Notes: a model not told the origin generated them from the sequence alone. DNA of 10,293 bases from Bacteroidota bacterium (GCA_013203545.1 JABMQA010000037.1:1-10293); one strand, 5' to 3'; shown: positions 1 to 7,191, counted from the first letter of the stretch. Numbers and translations are program-made.

Positions 1-1543
1 ATACAGAGTTTACCTCAATGGGGATCAGGCTATGTGAAATAAACTCCTTTGCCCGCCAGTTGTAGCCAAATGAAATATTTGAAATATACCTTTCGTAGTC
101 GGGCCTGTTTTGATAACTAATCCCTGTTTTGATGGTGGTTCTGGGTCTGAGCATTTTTGGCATCTTATCCTGCGATACCGGGGCCAGAAACTTGGGAAAA
201 TCCAGGCTGGCTTCTGCTCCGGTTTCAAAGGTGTTAAAAAACAGGAAGACATCATTCCCGGTACCCCCTCCCGACTGCCATTCGAAACCTCCGGTTAGTT
301 TTACAGTAAAAACTTCACCGCCACGGAAGATGTTCAGGTTTTGATACACAAAATTGCCAGCCATACCAAGTTTACCACTTGAAGTGGTACCCTCGGTTTC
401 CAACGAAAAGGATTGTACCGGACGCCTTGTCAGGTTGATAGAACAGTTAAGGTAATTTCTTGTTGAATCCGGAATGTTTGACTTATTTGTAACTTGCCTG
501 AATTCCAGTGATGTATATCCAAACAAAGGAAACCCAGAAAGCTGCTTATAGGTGTTTTTTTCACCTTTTTCCCTGTATTTTTTCAACGGTTCCAGAAAAA
601 TGGAACTCCTGATTGCCCTGGGCCGGATTCTTAGCTTGTCCCTGTAATAAAACACATACCTGTTAATTCCTTTATCGGGATTTGGATTTATAAACGTTTC
701 CATATTTGAGGCATCCGTTTTTAGCGGGTTAAAATCAGGGTTGATAAAAATGTTATTGAGGTAGAACTTTTGGTGATTCCTTTTTTTAGTAAGAAGGGCA
801 TTGGTATCACTTGCAATTTCAACCTGCTGAATATTCAGTTCAAGGTTCATTTGATGGCTGTTCAAAGCGCTATCGACCTTATAAAAAATATAATCCGGCG
901 TGAAATAATAATATCCTTCGTTTCTCAGTAGCGATTTGATGCGGTACCGTTCATCATCAAGTGTGGAAGATTTATATATTTGATCCCTTTTCATCAACGA
1001 CCCTTTCAGGTTTCCAAATACAATACGACGGAGGGCCGTATCTTCAATGTTGTAATTGATTTCATTGATACGATAGGGCTTTGAAAGCGCAATATGGTAA
1101 TATACCCTTGCCTTTTTACCCTTCTTTTTAAGCGTTGTTTGAATGGTTGAATTAAAAAACCCATGGTTGTCCAGATATAGTTGTAATTGATCCACTGACC
1201 TGTCAACAAGAAATGGATCGAAAATAATAGGTTCCTGCCCAAAATTTTTATTCAACCACCGTTTAAATCCGGTTTCTTTTCCCTTACCGGTAACACTATT
1301 TACCCACAGGCCTACCCGGAGAAATCCGAGAAAATTCTTATTTGGTTTTTGTTGCAGAATAGATGGCAACTCATCTGTGCTAAAGTTCAGCTTTTGTACA
1401 CCCGACTCTTCTTTGTTAAGTGCAATGCTGTTTTTAATTAAAAGATGCTCGCCATCCTTCACATTCCGCGTAACATTACAACCAGCGATAATGACTGAGA
1501 TGATCAATATAAAAGCATAAAATTTAGCAATCACAGATTTCAA
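1..1543 (-). CDS. tamL: TamA/BamA-family outer-membrane lipoprotein (TamL-like), 3' end outside window
   Basis: One uninterrupted minus-strand frame of 514 codons leaves the window at the left edge. The product should be an outer-membrane barrel protein of the Omp85/TamA group, which helps insert other outer-membrane proteins with TamB. Residues 1-21 form a lipoprotein signal (K2 and K7, hydrophobic core, lipobox IAGC with C22). A lipid-anchored TamA is the TamL type known from Bacteroidota. Residues about 30-245 match POTRA-type domains, with family-like segments such as EPIIFDP (104-110), DNHGFFN (125-131), KPYRINEI (155-162) and LDDERYRIKSLLRNEGYYYF (195-214). From about residue 300 the alternating, aromatic-rich pattern fits barrel strands, including SFGYNW (491-496). 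The remaining barrel strands should lie to the left. The start is inferred: no in-frame ATG exists between the upstream stop and the signal peptide, so TTG at 1543 (or GTG at 1534) is used. The family is clear; TamL rather than another Omp85 type rests on the lipobox. Confidence 0.88.
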   Translation of the reverse strand, partial: MKSVIAKFYAFILIISVIIAGCNVTRNVKDGEHLLIKNSIALNKEESGVQKLNFSTDELPSILQQKPNKNFLGFLRVGLWVNSVTGKGKETGFKRWLNKNFGQEPIIFDPFLVDRSVDQLQLYLDNHGFFNSTIQTTLKKKGKKARVYYHIALSKPYRINEINYNIEDTALRRIVFGNLKGSLMKRDQIYKSSTLDDERYRIKSLLRNEGYYYFTPDYIFYKVDSALNSHQMNLELNIQQVEIASDTNALLTKKRNHQKFYLNNIFINPDFNPLKTDASNMETFINPNPDKGINRYVFYYRDKLRIRPRAIRSSIFLEPLKKYREKGEKNTYKQLSGFPLFGYTSLEFRQVTNKSNIPDSTRNYLNCSINLTRRPVQSFSLETEGTTSSGKLGMAGNFVYQNLNIFRGGEVFTVKLTGGFEWQSGGGTGNDVFLFFNTFETGAEASLDFPKFLAPVSQDKMPKMLRPRTTIKTGISYQNRPDYERYISNISFGYNWRAKEFISHSLIPIEVNSV

Positions 1544-1562
1544 TTCGAACCCTATTTTTAAG

Positions 1563-1591
1563 CAAAGTTAGAAAATTTAATACGCTCCAAA
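1563..1591 (-). promoter_or_regulatory. Bacteroidota-type promoter of the TamL-like gene
   Basis: Read on the minus strand, a TTTG box (1591-1588) is followed by a 17-bp spacer and TAACTTTG (1570-1563), an exact match to the TAnnTTTG -7 element. It ends 20 bp before the proposed TTG start at 1543, so the leader would be very short. The position supports the non-ATG start. Confidence 0.7.
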
Positions 1592-1725
1592 CAGGATAAG
1601 ATTTTACCTAACCCTGCTTTTTATAATTTTATGAATAGGAGCGCACAAAAAATGACAGTTTCAGACGCTGTCCAAATTTCCTTTCATGAGTGTTACTATG
1701 TTTAAACCAAAACCAAAGTAAGTTT

Positions 1726-1757
1726 GGGACTTTGTCCCCCTAAAGGGAAATAGGGGG
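1726..1757. repeat. Nested palindrome in divergent intergenic region
   Basis: Two perfect inverted repeats overlap. GGGAC-TTT-GTCCC occupies 1726-1738. CCCCCTA and TAGGGGG (1736-1742 and 1751-1757) flank an 8-nt loop. They share bases 1736-1738, so both stems cannot form at once. A third pairing, CCCT-AA-AGGG (1738-1747), lies inside. The element sits between two divergent promoters and is followed by ATTTTCC rather than a clean T run. It could be a dispersed palindromic repeat or a transcription stop; the sequence does not decide. The rest of 1592-1833 shows no credible gene, only a weak GACAG/CTGTC stem at 1654-1672. Confidence 0.5.
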
Positions 1758-1833
1758 TGGATTTTCCGGTCAATATGGAAAGCAACAGTCATTTTCCTTT
1801 TTTTGCCAAAGTATTAACCAGGTAAGAATTCCT

Positions 1834-1864
1834 TTTGATGCTTTTTGATAATCTGCTACCTTTG
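1834..1864 (+). promoter_or_regulatory. Bacteroidota-type promoter of the S9 hydrolase gene
   Basis: TTTG (1834-1837), a 19-bp spacer and TACCTTTG (1857-1864) match the TTTG...TAnnTTTG consensus. The ATG follows 32 bp after the -7 box, with an A/T-rich leader and no Shine-Dalgarno sequence, as is usual in this phylum. Confidence 0.72.
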
Positions 1865-1896
1865 GCGGATTGAATAATAAATAACACATCAGTATT

Positions 1897-2985
1897 ATGA
1901 AAAGATACGGTTACTTTTTATTGACATTTGTATCGGTATGGGCCCTTGTTATATCAGTTCCTGCCCAACCCGTTGACGACATTCGGCAACAGGTAGAACA
2001 ACTCTATCACAATGTCCAAAATATGGAACACACTTTTGATGTACTCAACAAAAAAATTGATGATTTACTGTGGTACGAAAAGGTTGGGGATGTAGCCTTC
2101 ATCGACAAAGTTTATATTTACGGTCCCCCCAAATGGAAAGAGGAAAACCCAACGGCCCAGGGCGTGGGCAATCCCGTTAAGTTCTGGACCTATATTTTCA
2201 TCCCCAAAACAGTTGACCCTGAAAAGAAATACCCGCTGATCGTTTTTCCACATGGTGGGGTTCATTCGGATTTTTCAACCTATTATTCCCATATAATCCG
2301 CGAACTAATTGCACAGGGCTACATCGTTGTTGCTGCCGAATACAGGGGAAGTACCGGATATGGGAAGGGTCATTATGAGAAAATTGATTACGGTGGACTG
2401 GAGGTAGAAGATGTGAAAGCCAGTCGAGACTATATGATCGGGAATTTTGATATTGTAGATAAGGATAAAATTGGAATTATAGGATGGAGCCACGGTGGGT
2501 TAATTGCACTCATGAATATTTTCGATCATCCCAACGATTACCAGGTGGCTTTTGCCGGTGTGCCTGTAAGTGATATCATTGCCCGGATGGGTTACCAAAC
2601 ACAGGCGTACCGCGATCTTTATTCAGCCGATTACCACATTGGTCAAACGGCGTATGAAAATGTTAACGAATACCGTCGCCGTTCACCTGCCTGGAATGCC
2701 CATAAAATGAAGGATACACCATTATTGATCCACACCAACACCAACGATGACGACGTAAATGTACTTGAGGTGGAACATTTGATCAAAGCGTTGAAAGCAG
2801 AAGATAAAAAATTTGAATATGAGATTTTCCAGGAAATTCCGGGAGGTCATTCGTTCGACCGGATTGATACAAAAACCGCCAACGGGATACGTGTAAAGAT
2901 TTATAAACACCTGGCTCAATACCTGAACCCTCCGAACCCCATTAAAAATATAAAGACACTTAAAAAGGCAGCGTACAGATTTTAA
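1897..2985 (+). CDS. Secreted S9-type (prolyl oligopeptidase family) alpha/beta hydrolase
   Basis: A 362-residue protein with a Sec signal peptide (K2, R3, hydrophobic 5-20, probable cleavage after VPAQ at 24), so it acts in the periplasm or outside. Residues 25-60 are a helical, possibly coiled-coil stretch. Residues about 95-345 are the catalytic alpha/beta-hydrolase fold: PHGG (118-121, oxyanion region), AEYRGSTGYG (147-156), nucleophile motif GWSHGG (196-201, Ser198), acid in the DDDV segment (Asp284 most likely) and His318 in IPGGHSF. This order and the GxSxGG motif are those of the S9 peptidase C-terminal domain. The N-terminal beta-propeller of long family members is absent, so access to the active site is less restricted. 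Peptidase activity is therefore likely but not assured; an esterase of the same fold is the alternative. It has its own promoter, and no clear terminator was found downstream. Confidence 0.87.
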   Translation: MKRYGYFLLTFVSVWALVISVPAQPVDDIRQQVEQLYHNVQNMEHTFDVLNKKIDDLLWYEKVGDVAFIDKVYIYGPPKWKEENPTAQGVGNPVKFWTYIFIPKTVDPEKKYPLIVFPHGGVHSDFSTYYSHIIRELIAQGYIVVAAEYRGSTGYGKGHYEKIDYGGLEVEDVKASRDYMIGNFDIVDKDKIGIIGWSHGGLIALMNIFDHPNDYQVAFAGVPVSDIIARMGYQTQAYRDLYSADYHIGQTAYENVNEYRRRSPAWNAHKMKDTPLLIHTNTNDDDVNVLEVEHLIKALKAEDKKFEYEIFQEIPGGHSFDRIDTKTANGIRVKIYKHLAQYLNPPNPIKNIKTLKKAAYRF

Positions 2986-3085
2986 AAGACCTTTGGAACG
3001 TAATGGTTTTATGATGGTTAGAAAGGTTATCAAATTGCCAAAACCCACTGACACATAGAATTGTTATAAATTAGCAATTAAATAC

Positions 3086-3114
3086 TTGATATCTGCAAAG
3101 ATCGTTTACTTTTG
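3086..3114 (+). promoter_or_regulatory. Promoter of the Rrf2-deacetylase operon
   Basis: TTG (3086-3088), an 18-bp spacer and TACTTTTG (3107-3114) match the Bacteroidota consensus. The Rrf2 start codon is 38 bp past the -7 box. Only 27 bp separate the two downstream genes, and no second promoter is visible between them. Confidence 0.68.
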
Positions 3115-3115
3115 T

Positions 3116-3128
3116 TTGTGGCACACAA
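3116..3128. promoter_or_regulatory. Candidate operator overlapping the transcription start
   Basis: A perfect inverted repeat, TTGTG-GCA-CACAA, begins 2 bp after the -7 box, where the transcript should start. A bound protein there would block RNA polymerase. Rrf2 regulators often control their own genes, so this is a plausible autoregulatory site. An AT-rich quasi-palindrome follows at 3128-3144. Binding is an inference from position and symmetry only. Confidence 0.35.
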
Positions 3129-3152
3129 TATATTATATAAATATCAACACAG

Positions 3153-3554
3153 ATGTCAAAAGTTTTTTCAATGTCAGAAGCCGGATCCATTGCGATTCAC
3201 AGCATGGTTTTAATAGCAAAATCCGAAAGCAAGCTGAACGTAGTTAAAATTGCCGAGCATACAGGCTCATCCAGGCATCATGTTGCAAAAGTATTACAAC
3301 GCCTGGTTAAGGATGATTTTTTAGTGTCGAACAGGGGGCCGCATGGTGGCTTTAAACTTAAAAAGCCTACTGAAGAAATTAACCTGCTGGAGATTTACGA
3401 ATCCATTGAAGGAAGGATCGAAATAGCTGAATGCCCTATGGATAATGTAATATGTCCGTTTGAAAAATGTTTAATGGGAAATATCATCCATAAAATGACC
3501 GAAGATTTTAAGAATTACCTGTTAGCCCAGAAGTTGTCAGATTACCTTAAATAA
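3153..3554 (+). CDS. Rrf2-family transcriptional regulator with three conserved-type cysteines
   Basis: A 133-residue, dimeric winged-helix DNA-binding protein of normal family length. The N-terminal helix MSKVFSMSEAGSIAIHSM is typical. The recognition helix lies around SSRHHVAKVLQRLVK (39-53) and the wing at RGPHGGFKL (61-69), followed by INLLEIYESIEG (76-87). Cys94, Cys101 and Cys106 form a CX6CX4C cluster in the region where IscR and NsrR hold a [2Fe-2S] or [4Fe-4S] cluster, so sensing of iron-sulfur status, redox or nitric oxide is likely. The spacing differs slightly from IscR (CX5CX5C), so I do not assign a specific name. ATG 3153 is preferred to M7 because the family N-terminus begins there. 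It is probably co-transcribed with the deacetylase downstream, and may repress its own promoter. Confidence 0.88.
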   Translation: MSKVFSMSEAGSIAIHSMVLIAKSESKLNVVKIAEHTGSSRHHVAKVLQRLVKDDFLVSNRGPHGGFKLKKPTEEINLLEIYESIEGRIEIAECPMDNVICPFEKCLMGNIIHKMTEDFKNYLLAQKLSDYLK

Positions 3555-3581
3555 CCGCCTGGTTTTTACGTTATTTCCATC

Positions 3582-4628
3582 ATGCGCATCCACATCATAT
3601 TTCTGGCTTTATTGGCATCAATGCATCTGTTTTCACAAAAAGCAAGCAAGGTTTATACTTTTGATGTGCCTGTATTTGCTTACCACAGATTTGGTGATGA
3701 CCGGTACCCAAGCACCAATATTTCAAAATCCGATTTCGAAAAGCAATTAAAGTATTTGAAACAAAACGCTTTCGATGTCATTACACTTGGCGAAGCCATC
3801 AGGAAATGGAATAATGGGGAGGTTTTTAAAGTGAAATCGGTGATCCTCACTGTTGATGATGGATACTTATCCTTTTACACCGTTGCCATGCCCCTGTTAA
3901 AAAAATATGGATACAAGGCAACTATTTTCATCCAAACCGGAACAGTTGGTGGTGGTGATTTTATGAATTGGGATCAAATACTCGAAATTGAACGATCGGG
4001 TATTGAAATCGGAAACCATTCGGATGGGCATAATTATTTTGTAAATTTGAAAGATGGGGCTCTTGTTGAAACATTTGTCCTGGATCTGGAAAAATCGGCC
4101 CGTATTTTTAAAGGCCATTTGGGAAGCATCCCTTCCCTATATGCATATCCATATGGTGAGTACACCAAAGATATGACAGACGCGGTAAAGGGGGCAGGAT
4201 ATTCGGCGGCTGTTGTACAAAAGTCGGGCGTATTATGTGAGATGACCAATCCGTACGAAATCCCGAGATTTCCAATGGGTGGCCCTTTCGCTACACTGGA
4301 AGGATTTAAAAACAAGTCAGGAATGAAAGCGCTCAGGATCGTTAAAACCGACCCTGATTCCCCATTTCCAAAATCAAATCCCCCGGCATTAAAGGTTGAG
4401 ATTGAGCCGGACAGCATTAATCTTAAACAGCTACAGTTTTTTGTGGCCGGCACTGCAGTTGATATTGGGCCTGTTTATTATATGGAGGATATGCGATTTG
4501 TTGTTCTGCAGTCTCCTGAAAGGTTAAAAAGCCGCCGGACATTGTATACCATAACAGTTCCCTCTCTGGATGGCAAAGCTTGGCATTGGTACAGTTATTT
4601 ATGGATCAGACCTGAGATAAAAGAATGA
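3582..4628 (+). CDS. Secreted polysaccharide deacetylase (CE4 family, PgaB-like)
   Basis: A 348-residue protein with a signal peptide (1-19, cleavage near FSQ). Carbohydrate esterase 4 enzymes remove N-acetyl groups from polysaccharides such as poly-GlcNAc, using a bound metal. The motifs are present in order: VFAYHRFGDDRYPSTNIS (31-48), motif 1 TVDDGY (Asp92 catalytic base, Asp93 metal), motif 2 HSDGH (His146 and His150, metal), and motif 3 AYPYGEY (188-194). AYPYGEY in place of the classical RYPYG resembles the PgaB/IcaB branch, which acts on surface or exported polymer. Residues about 245-348 have no catalytic motifs and look like a beta-rich accessory domain. It lies 27 bp after the Rrf2 gene and probably shares its promoter, so expression may follow redox or Fe-S state. 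The substrate is not shown by the sequence, and no glycosyltransferase neighbours are visible. Confidence 0.87.
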   Translation: MRIHIIFLALLASMHLFSQKASKVYTFDVPVFAYHRFGDDRYPSTNISKSDFEKQLKYLKQNAFDVITLGEAIRKWNNGEVFKVKSVILTVDDGYLSFYTVAMPLLKKYGYKATIFIQTGTVGGGDFMNWDQILEIERSGIEIGNHSDGHNYFVNLKDGALVETFVLDLEKSARIFKGHLGSIPSLYAYPYGEYTKDMTDAVKGAGYSAAVVQKSGVLCEMTNPYEIPRFPMGGPFATLEGFKNKSGMKALRIVKTDPDSPFPKSNPPALKVEIEPDSINLKQLQFFVAGTAVDIGPVYYMEDMRFVVLQSPERLKSRRTLYTITVPSLDGKAWHWYSYLWIRPEIKE

Positions 4629-4630
4629 TC

Positions 4631-4745
4631 CGCCAAACAAAAACGGGAAGCAAACCTGCATTCCCGTTTTGCAAATCAGAAATTATTTCTAATTAATCTG
4701 CATACCAGATTTTACTGTTATCCCTGTAACCAGGCTCATCTTTAT
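4631..4745. repeat. Duplicated 3'-end/terminator segment, copy A
   Basis: This stretch covers the terminator hairpin and the last codons of the LruC-domain gene. It recurs in the same orientation at 7283-7399. The first 23 bases from CGCCAAAC are identical, then copy B has an extra GCAA. A block of 22 identical bases includes the right arm of the hairpin. Similarity continues, weaker, into the coding tail (GCATACC, ATTTTACTGTTAT and ACCAGG are shared). The two copies flank most of the LruC gene as direct repeats. Confidence 0.85.
4640..4670. terminator. Bidirectional terminator between convergent genes
   Basis: AAAACGGGAA (4640-4649) pairs perfectly with TTCCCGTTTT (4661-4670). The stem can extend by GCA/TGC past a bulged A, leaving an AACC loop. 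It lies 11 bp after the deacetylase stop and 22 bp after the LruC gene stop on the other strand. On the minus strand the stem runs into TTTTTGTTT, a better T tract than on the plus strand, so it probably serves the lipoprotein gene first and the deacetylase operon as well. Confidence 0.82.
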
Positions 4746-5031
4746 ACCAGTCCTGATAGAGCTGTCCGCCGGACTCAGCCCACTCAACAAAGTGATGAAA
4801 TGCTTCTGTTATTTCAATGCGTTCAATGGGCCATTCGAAAGGCTCCATAAACATGATACCCCATGGTAAGCCGGTGGCTGTTTTATAATAAATGCCATTT
4901 CCGGGATCAGAGGCGTCCTGTCCGGTACCCAGCAGGGACATTTCCATTTTGTCGGTTGGCATTCTGTCGGCAAGGTGGATTTCAACACCACGCTCCATAT
5001 TCTTGATCAGGAAAGGGTTGTATGCCTGTGG
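4693..5031 (-). pseudogene. Displaced C-terminal part of the LruC domain (frameshifted from the upstream ORF)
   Basis: These 112 codons and stop continue the LruC domain in the -1 frame relative to the main ORF. Translation from 5031 begins PQAYNPFLIKN, then RGVEIHLADRMPT, then WGIMFMEPFEWPIE, and ends in NSKIWYAD. These are the features expected at the end of an LruC domain. Joined after Gly684 of the main ORF they complete a 796-residue protein. An ATG-led reading frame from 4998 exists here, but it would start inside the domain and has no promoter or ribosome site, so I do not regard it as a separate gene. The stop lies next to the terminator. Confidence 0.78.
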
Positions 5032-7082
5032 CCCCAGTTGCTACGATCAATTGGAGTCCCGAAATAAATATAAATTGCAATGGTGTCAGAGGTGCCGATT
5101 AAGCCATTTTCGATGGTGTTGAACATCGAACCCCCTGCCCTGTGAATAATGTCTTCGACACTTTCGGTTGCAATAATTACCGCTGAATCCTGTCCGGATT
5201 CCGTACCATTTGGGTTGGTGGTTACATAGCCTTGATTTAAGACTGCTCCTGTTACAGAGGTTATCTGATCAGGGATTAAAGTGGCAAATTGCCATCCAAA
5301 TCCATTTTCCATGCCTGCACCTGCAGCCAGTATTTTGAAATTGATGTAGATATCTACCAGATCTTCATCTGCATTGGCTACTTCCTGCCCCCAAACAGCA
5401 AAAACCAGATCGTTGAAATCATAATCACCTTTTGATGGCCACAGGTCTTCAAATACAATCGTTACATAGGAATCTTCTTCCGGGAAATAATTGAGGAATG
5501 CACGTTCGGGATCCAGGGGGAAGTCATCCCACTCATCCGGAATCCCATCACCATCCGTATCATCTACAATCAACACACCATATCCCTCTGGATTACATCC
5601 GCTTACTGGGATATAATTGGTTGTTTCGTCCAAACCAACAACATAAGCGCCATTAATAAAATGACTTTCAAGGGTTCCCTGCCAGTACACCAGATTATCA
5701 GTGGCTGATTCAACAGGTCCGCTTACAGTATTGCTGCCGGAAATAGTGAAAGCGCCGGTAACTTTAATAGAATTCAACGTCCCATAACCAACTACGCCTC
5801 CCTGGTTATCAAGTGTTAGATTAACAGTTGAGATCATGCTCCCATCATGCAACTCAGTAACTGAGTTTGACGTGAGATGGAAGTATTGTGCCCCTTTAAG
5901 ATACCCTGAGTGATTTTTAAAATTACTTGAATTAACTTCTAAGGTTTCGCTGCACATGAGTGCACAATTGTTGATCACCTCGCTACCTGCATTAATAAAC
6001 AAGGAACCTGTAACTTCAACCGTGCCATCATTGGTAAAATCACTATTTGAATTGATCTCGAACCGGTTTCCGGTTGAAGTAAAATTAATGGTGCCGGAAT
6101 TATATCCGGACGACCCGTTGTTAAAATGAAAATGACTGCCGGTTGCATTCATTACCCCAAAATTATCCAGTTTGGTATTGTTATTCACATCCACATATCC
6201 GCTAACATTAATGCTGCCTGAGTTGGTAAATACACCCCCGGAGAGGTTTTGAATAACCAGATTTCCTCCCACCTGCATTGTGCCCTGGTTCTCGAAATCG
6301 GCACCCTGTGTCATAAACTGATTGTTTACAGTAAACGATGCCTCATCATAAATTGTAATGGTTCCGGTGGTTCCCCATGAACTGAAACTGCCGATTGTTA
6401 ACGAGCCCTGCTGTGAAACAACAATATGCGCATTTTCGGTAAGTTGAAGGTTGTTGATGTTAGCGGTGCCACAAACCTTGAGGGTTCCACCGCCATTCCA
6501 GCTCTGAAAGGATAAACTGCCACTAAAATTATCAGTAACACACACTGTTTGTCCATTTCCGATTGAGTGTGATCCGCTACCTGAAATAACAAGGTCGCAA
6601 TCATCACAATCCGGACCGATTTCACCGGTTGATTTAAACCCGTTTTCGACAGGTTGGAATTTTGTATTGGTAAATGTGTAGGATAAAGTATTTCCCGATA
6701 TCGGAATACTTTCAACCATAGTTCTACCAAAAGGAAATTCACACATCAAAAACAATCCCTCAATGTATGAAGGGATCCCCAGGGTAGTTGTAAAGGGCGC
6801 TCCAGCACCGGCCATACCCGAGGAAATAAACTTTCCGCCCAATTCCGGATTTCCTTTGAAAACCGATATTTTTGAATTGGCCTGGATACCGGAGCCGGCA
6901 TCCACATTAACAGTAATTTCAATATCTTTTGTTGTAGCCCAGTTAAAGCCATCAGGAACAACAATCTCTGCCATTGTTTTATCCTCAGGGTTTGGATTTG
7001 GGTTGTTTTCAATGTCTTTTCTACATGCAGCAAATAAAAAAACTACTGCTAACAGATAGAGAAATAATTTTTGCGCTTTCAT
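5007..7082 (-). CDS. Large LruC-domain (DUF4842-type) surface lipoprotein with beta-solenoid region; C-terminus lost by frameshift
   Basis: The main ORF encodes 691 residues. A lipoprotein signal (MKAQKL, hydrophobic core, FAAC with C20) predicts membrane anchoring, probably surface exposure. Residues 21-35 form an N/P-rich linker. Residues about 38-140 contain PDGFNWATTKDIEITVNV, a segment common ahead of LruC domains. Residues about 160-480 are Gly/Asn/Ser/Thr-rich, with recurring NxGTxxVxGxxxI-like turns that suggest a right-handed beta-solenoid, as in adhesins. DTDGDGIPDE (508-517) is a calcium-binding thrombospondin-3-like loop. The LruC domain begins at about 531 (SYVTIVFEDLWPSKGDYDFNDLVF is split across 538-561) and should run to 796. 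It is cut after Gly684, where the frame changes to HRHTTLS and stop. ATG 7082 is preferred over an upstream TTG at 7091, since it gives a compact signal peptide. Molecular function is unknown; a surface adhesin or matrix role is inference. Confidence 0.83.
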   Translation of the reverse strand: MKAQKLFLYLLAVVFLFAACRKDIENNPNPNPEDKTMAEIVVPDGFNWATTKDIEITVNVDAGSGIQANSKISVFKGNPELGGKFISSGMAGAGAPFTTTLGIPSYIEGLFLMCEFPFGRTMVESIPISGNTLSYTFTNTKFQPVENGFKSTGEIGPDCDDCDLVISGSGSHSIGNGQTVCVTDNFSGSLSFQSWNGGGTLKVCGTANINNLQLTENAHIVVSQQGSLTIGSFSSWGTTGTITIYDEASFTVNNQFMTQGADFENQGTMQVGGNLVIQNLSGGVFTNSGSINVSGYVDVNNNTKLDNFGVMNATGSHFHFNNGSSGYNSGTINFTSTGNRFEINSNSDFTNDGTVEVTGSLFINAGSEVINNCALMCSETLEVNSSNFKNHSGYLKGAQYFHLTSNSVTELHDGSMISTVNLTLDNQGGVVGYGTLNSIKVTGAFTISGSNTVSGPVESATDNLVYWQGTLESHFINGAYVVGLDETTNYIPVSGCNPEGYGVLIVDDTDGDGIPDEWDDFPLDPERAFLNYFPEEDSYVTIVFEDLWPSKGDYDFNDLVFAVWGQEVANADEDLVDIYINFKILAAGAGMENGFGWQFATLIPDQITSVTGAVLNQGYVTTNPNGTESGQDSAVIIATESVEDIIHRAGGSMFNTIENGLIGTSDTIAIYIYFGTPIDRSNWGHRHTTLS
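5028..5035 (-). other. Frameshift site: one base missing
   Basis: On the minus strand the sequence reads TGGGGCCACAGG. Adding one C (TGG GGC CCA CAG) joins both halves into a single frame giving SNWGPQAYNPF, which fits the LruC domain. The plus strand shows GTGGCCCC where GTGGGCCCC would keep the frame. The short G/C runs make either a true deletion or a read/assembly error possible. Confidence 0.85.
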
Positions 7083-7120
7083 TTTTTCCAAAATTAAAGG
7101 TTACGACTAAATTTCTTCAA

Positions 7121-7128
7121 CAAATATA
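7121..7128 (-). promoter_or_regulatory. -7 box of the LruC lipoprotein gene, no recognisable -33 box
   Basis: TATATTTG on the minus strand (7128-7121) is an exact TAnnTTTG and lies 38 bp before the ATG at 7082. No TTG occurs at the expected distance upstream (roughly 7145-7152, where the bases are A/T-rich). A promoter with a good -7 but no -33 element often needs an activator, and the direct repeats at 7159-7191 sit at about -45 to -77 from the likely start. Confidence 0.6.
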
Positions 7129-7158
7129 TGATAAATCATGTGAATAAGAAAGTTAAAA

Positions 7159-7191
7159 TTAGTAAGTGTATTTAAATATTTAGTAAGTGTA
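7159..7191. repeat. Two 12-bp direct repeats, 21-bp period, upstream of the lipoprotein promoter
   Basis: TTAGTAAGTGTA occurs at 7159-7170 and again, identical, at 7180-7191. The 21-bp period is two turns of B-DNA, so both copies face the same side of the helix. This layout is typical of sites for a protein that binds as a tandem dimer, for example LytTR response regulators, although the match to the LytTR consensus is only partial. A related TTAATAAGTGTA lies at 7468-7479. Activator binding is inference. Confidence 0.55.

Noticed and set aside
2722..3054. 110-codon minus-strand ORF overlapping the end of the S9 hydrolase
   Set aside because: Antisense to the catalytic His region; no promoter or family resemblance was seen.
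2986..3085. Rho-independent terminator after the S9 hydrolase
   Set aside because: GGTTTT and AAAACC occur about 30 bases apart but make a weak stem with no T tract.
4034..4453. 139-codon minus-strand ORF inside the deacetylase gene
   Set aside because: It lies wholly antisense to a gene with intact CE4 motifs, and its translation has no recognisable domain or signal. It is a shadow frame.
4693..4998. Independent 101-residue protein starting at ATG 4998
   Set aside because: It begins inside a conserved domain and joins the upstream ORF by a one-base correction, so it is the end of the LruC gene.
5028..5035. Programmed -1 ribosomal frameshift
   Set aside because: No X-XXY-YYZ heptamer and no evident downstream pseudoknot; a simple base loss explains the data better.
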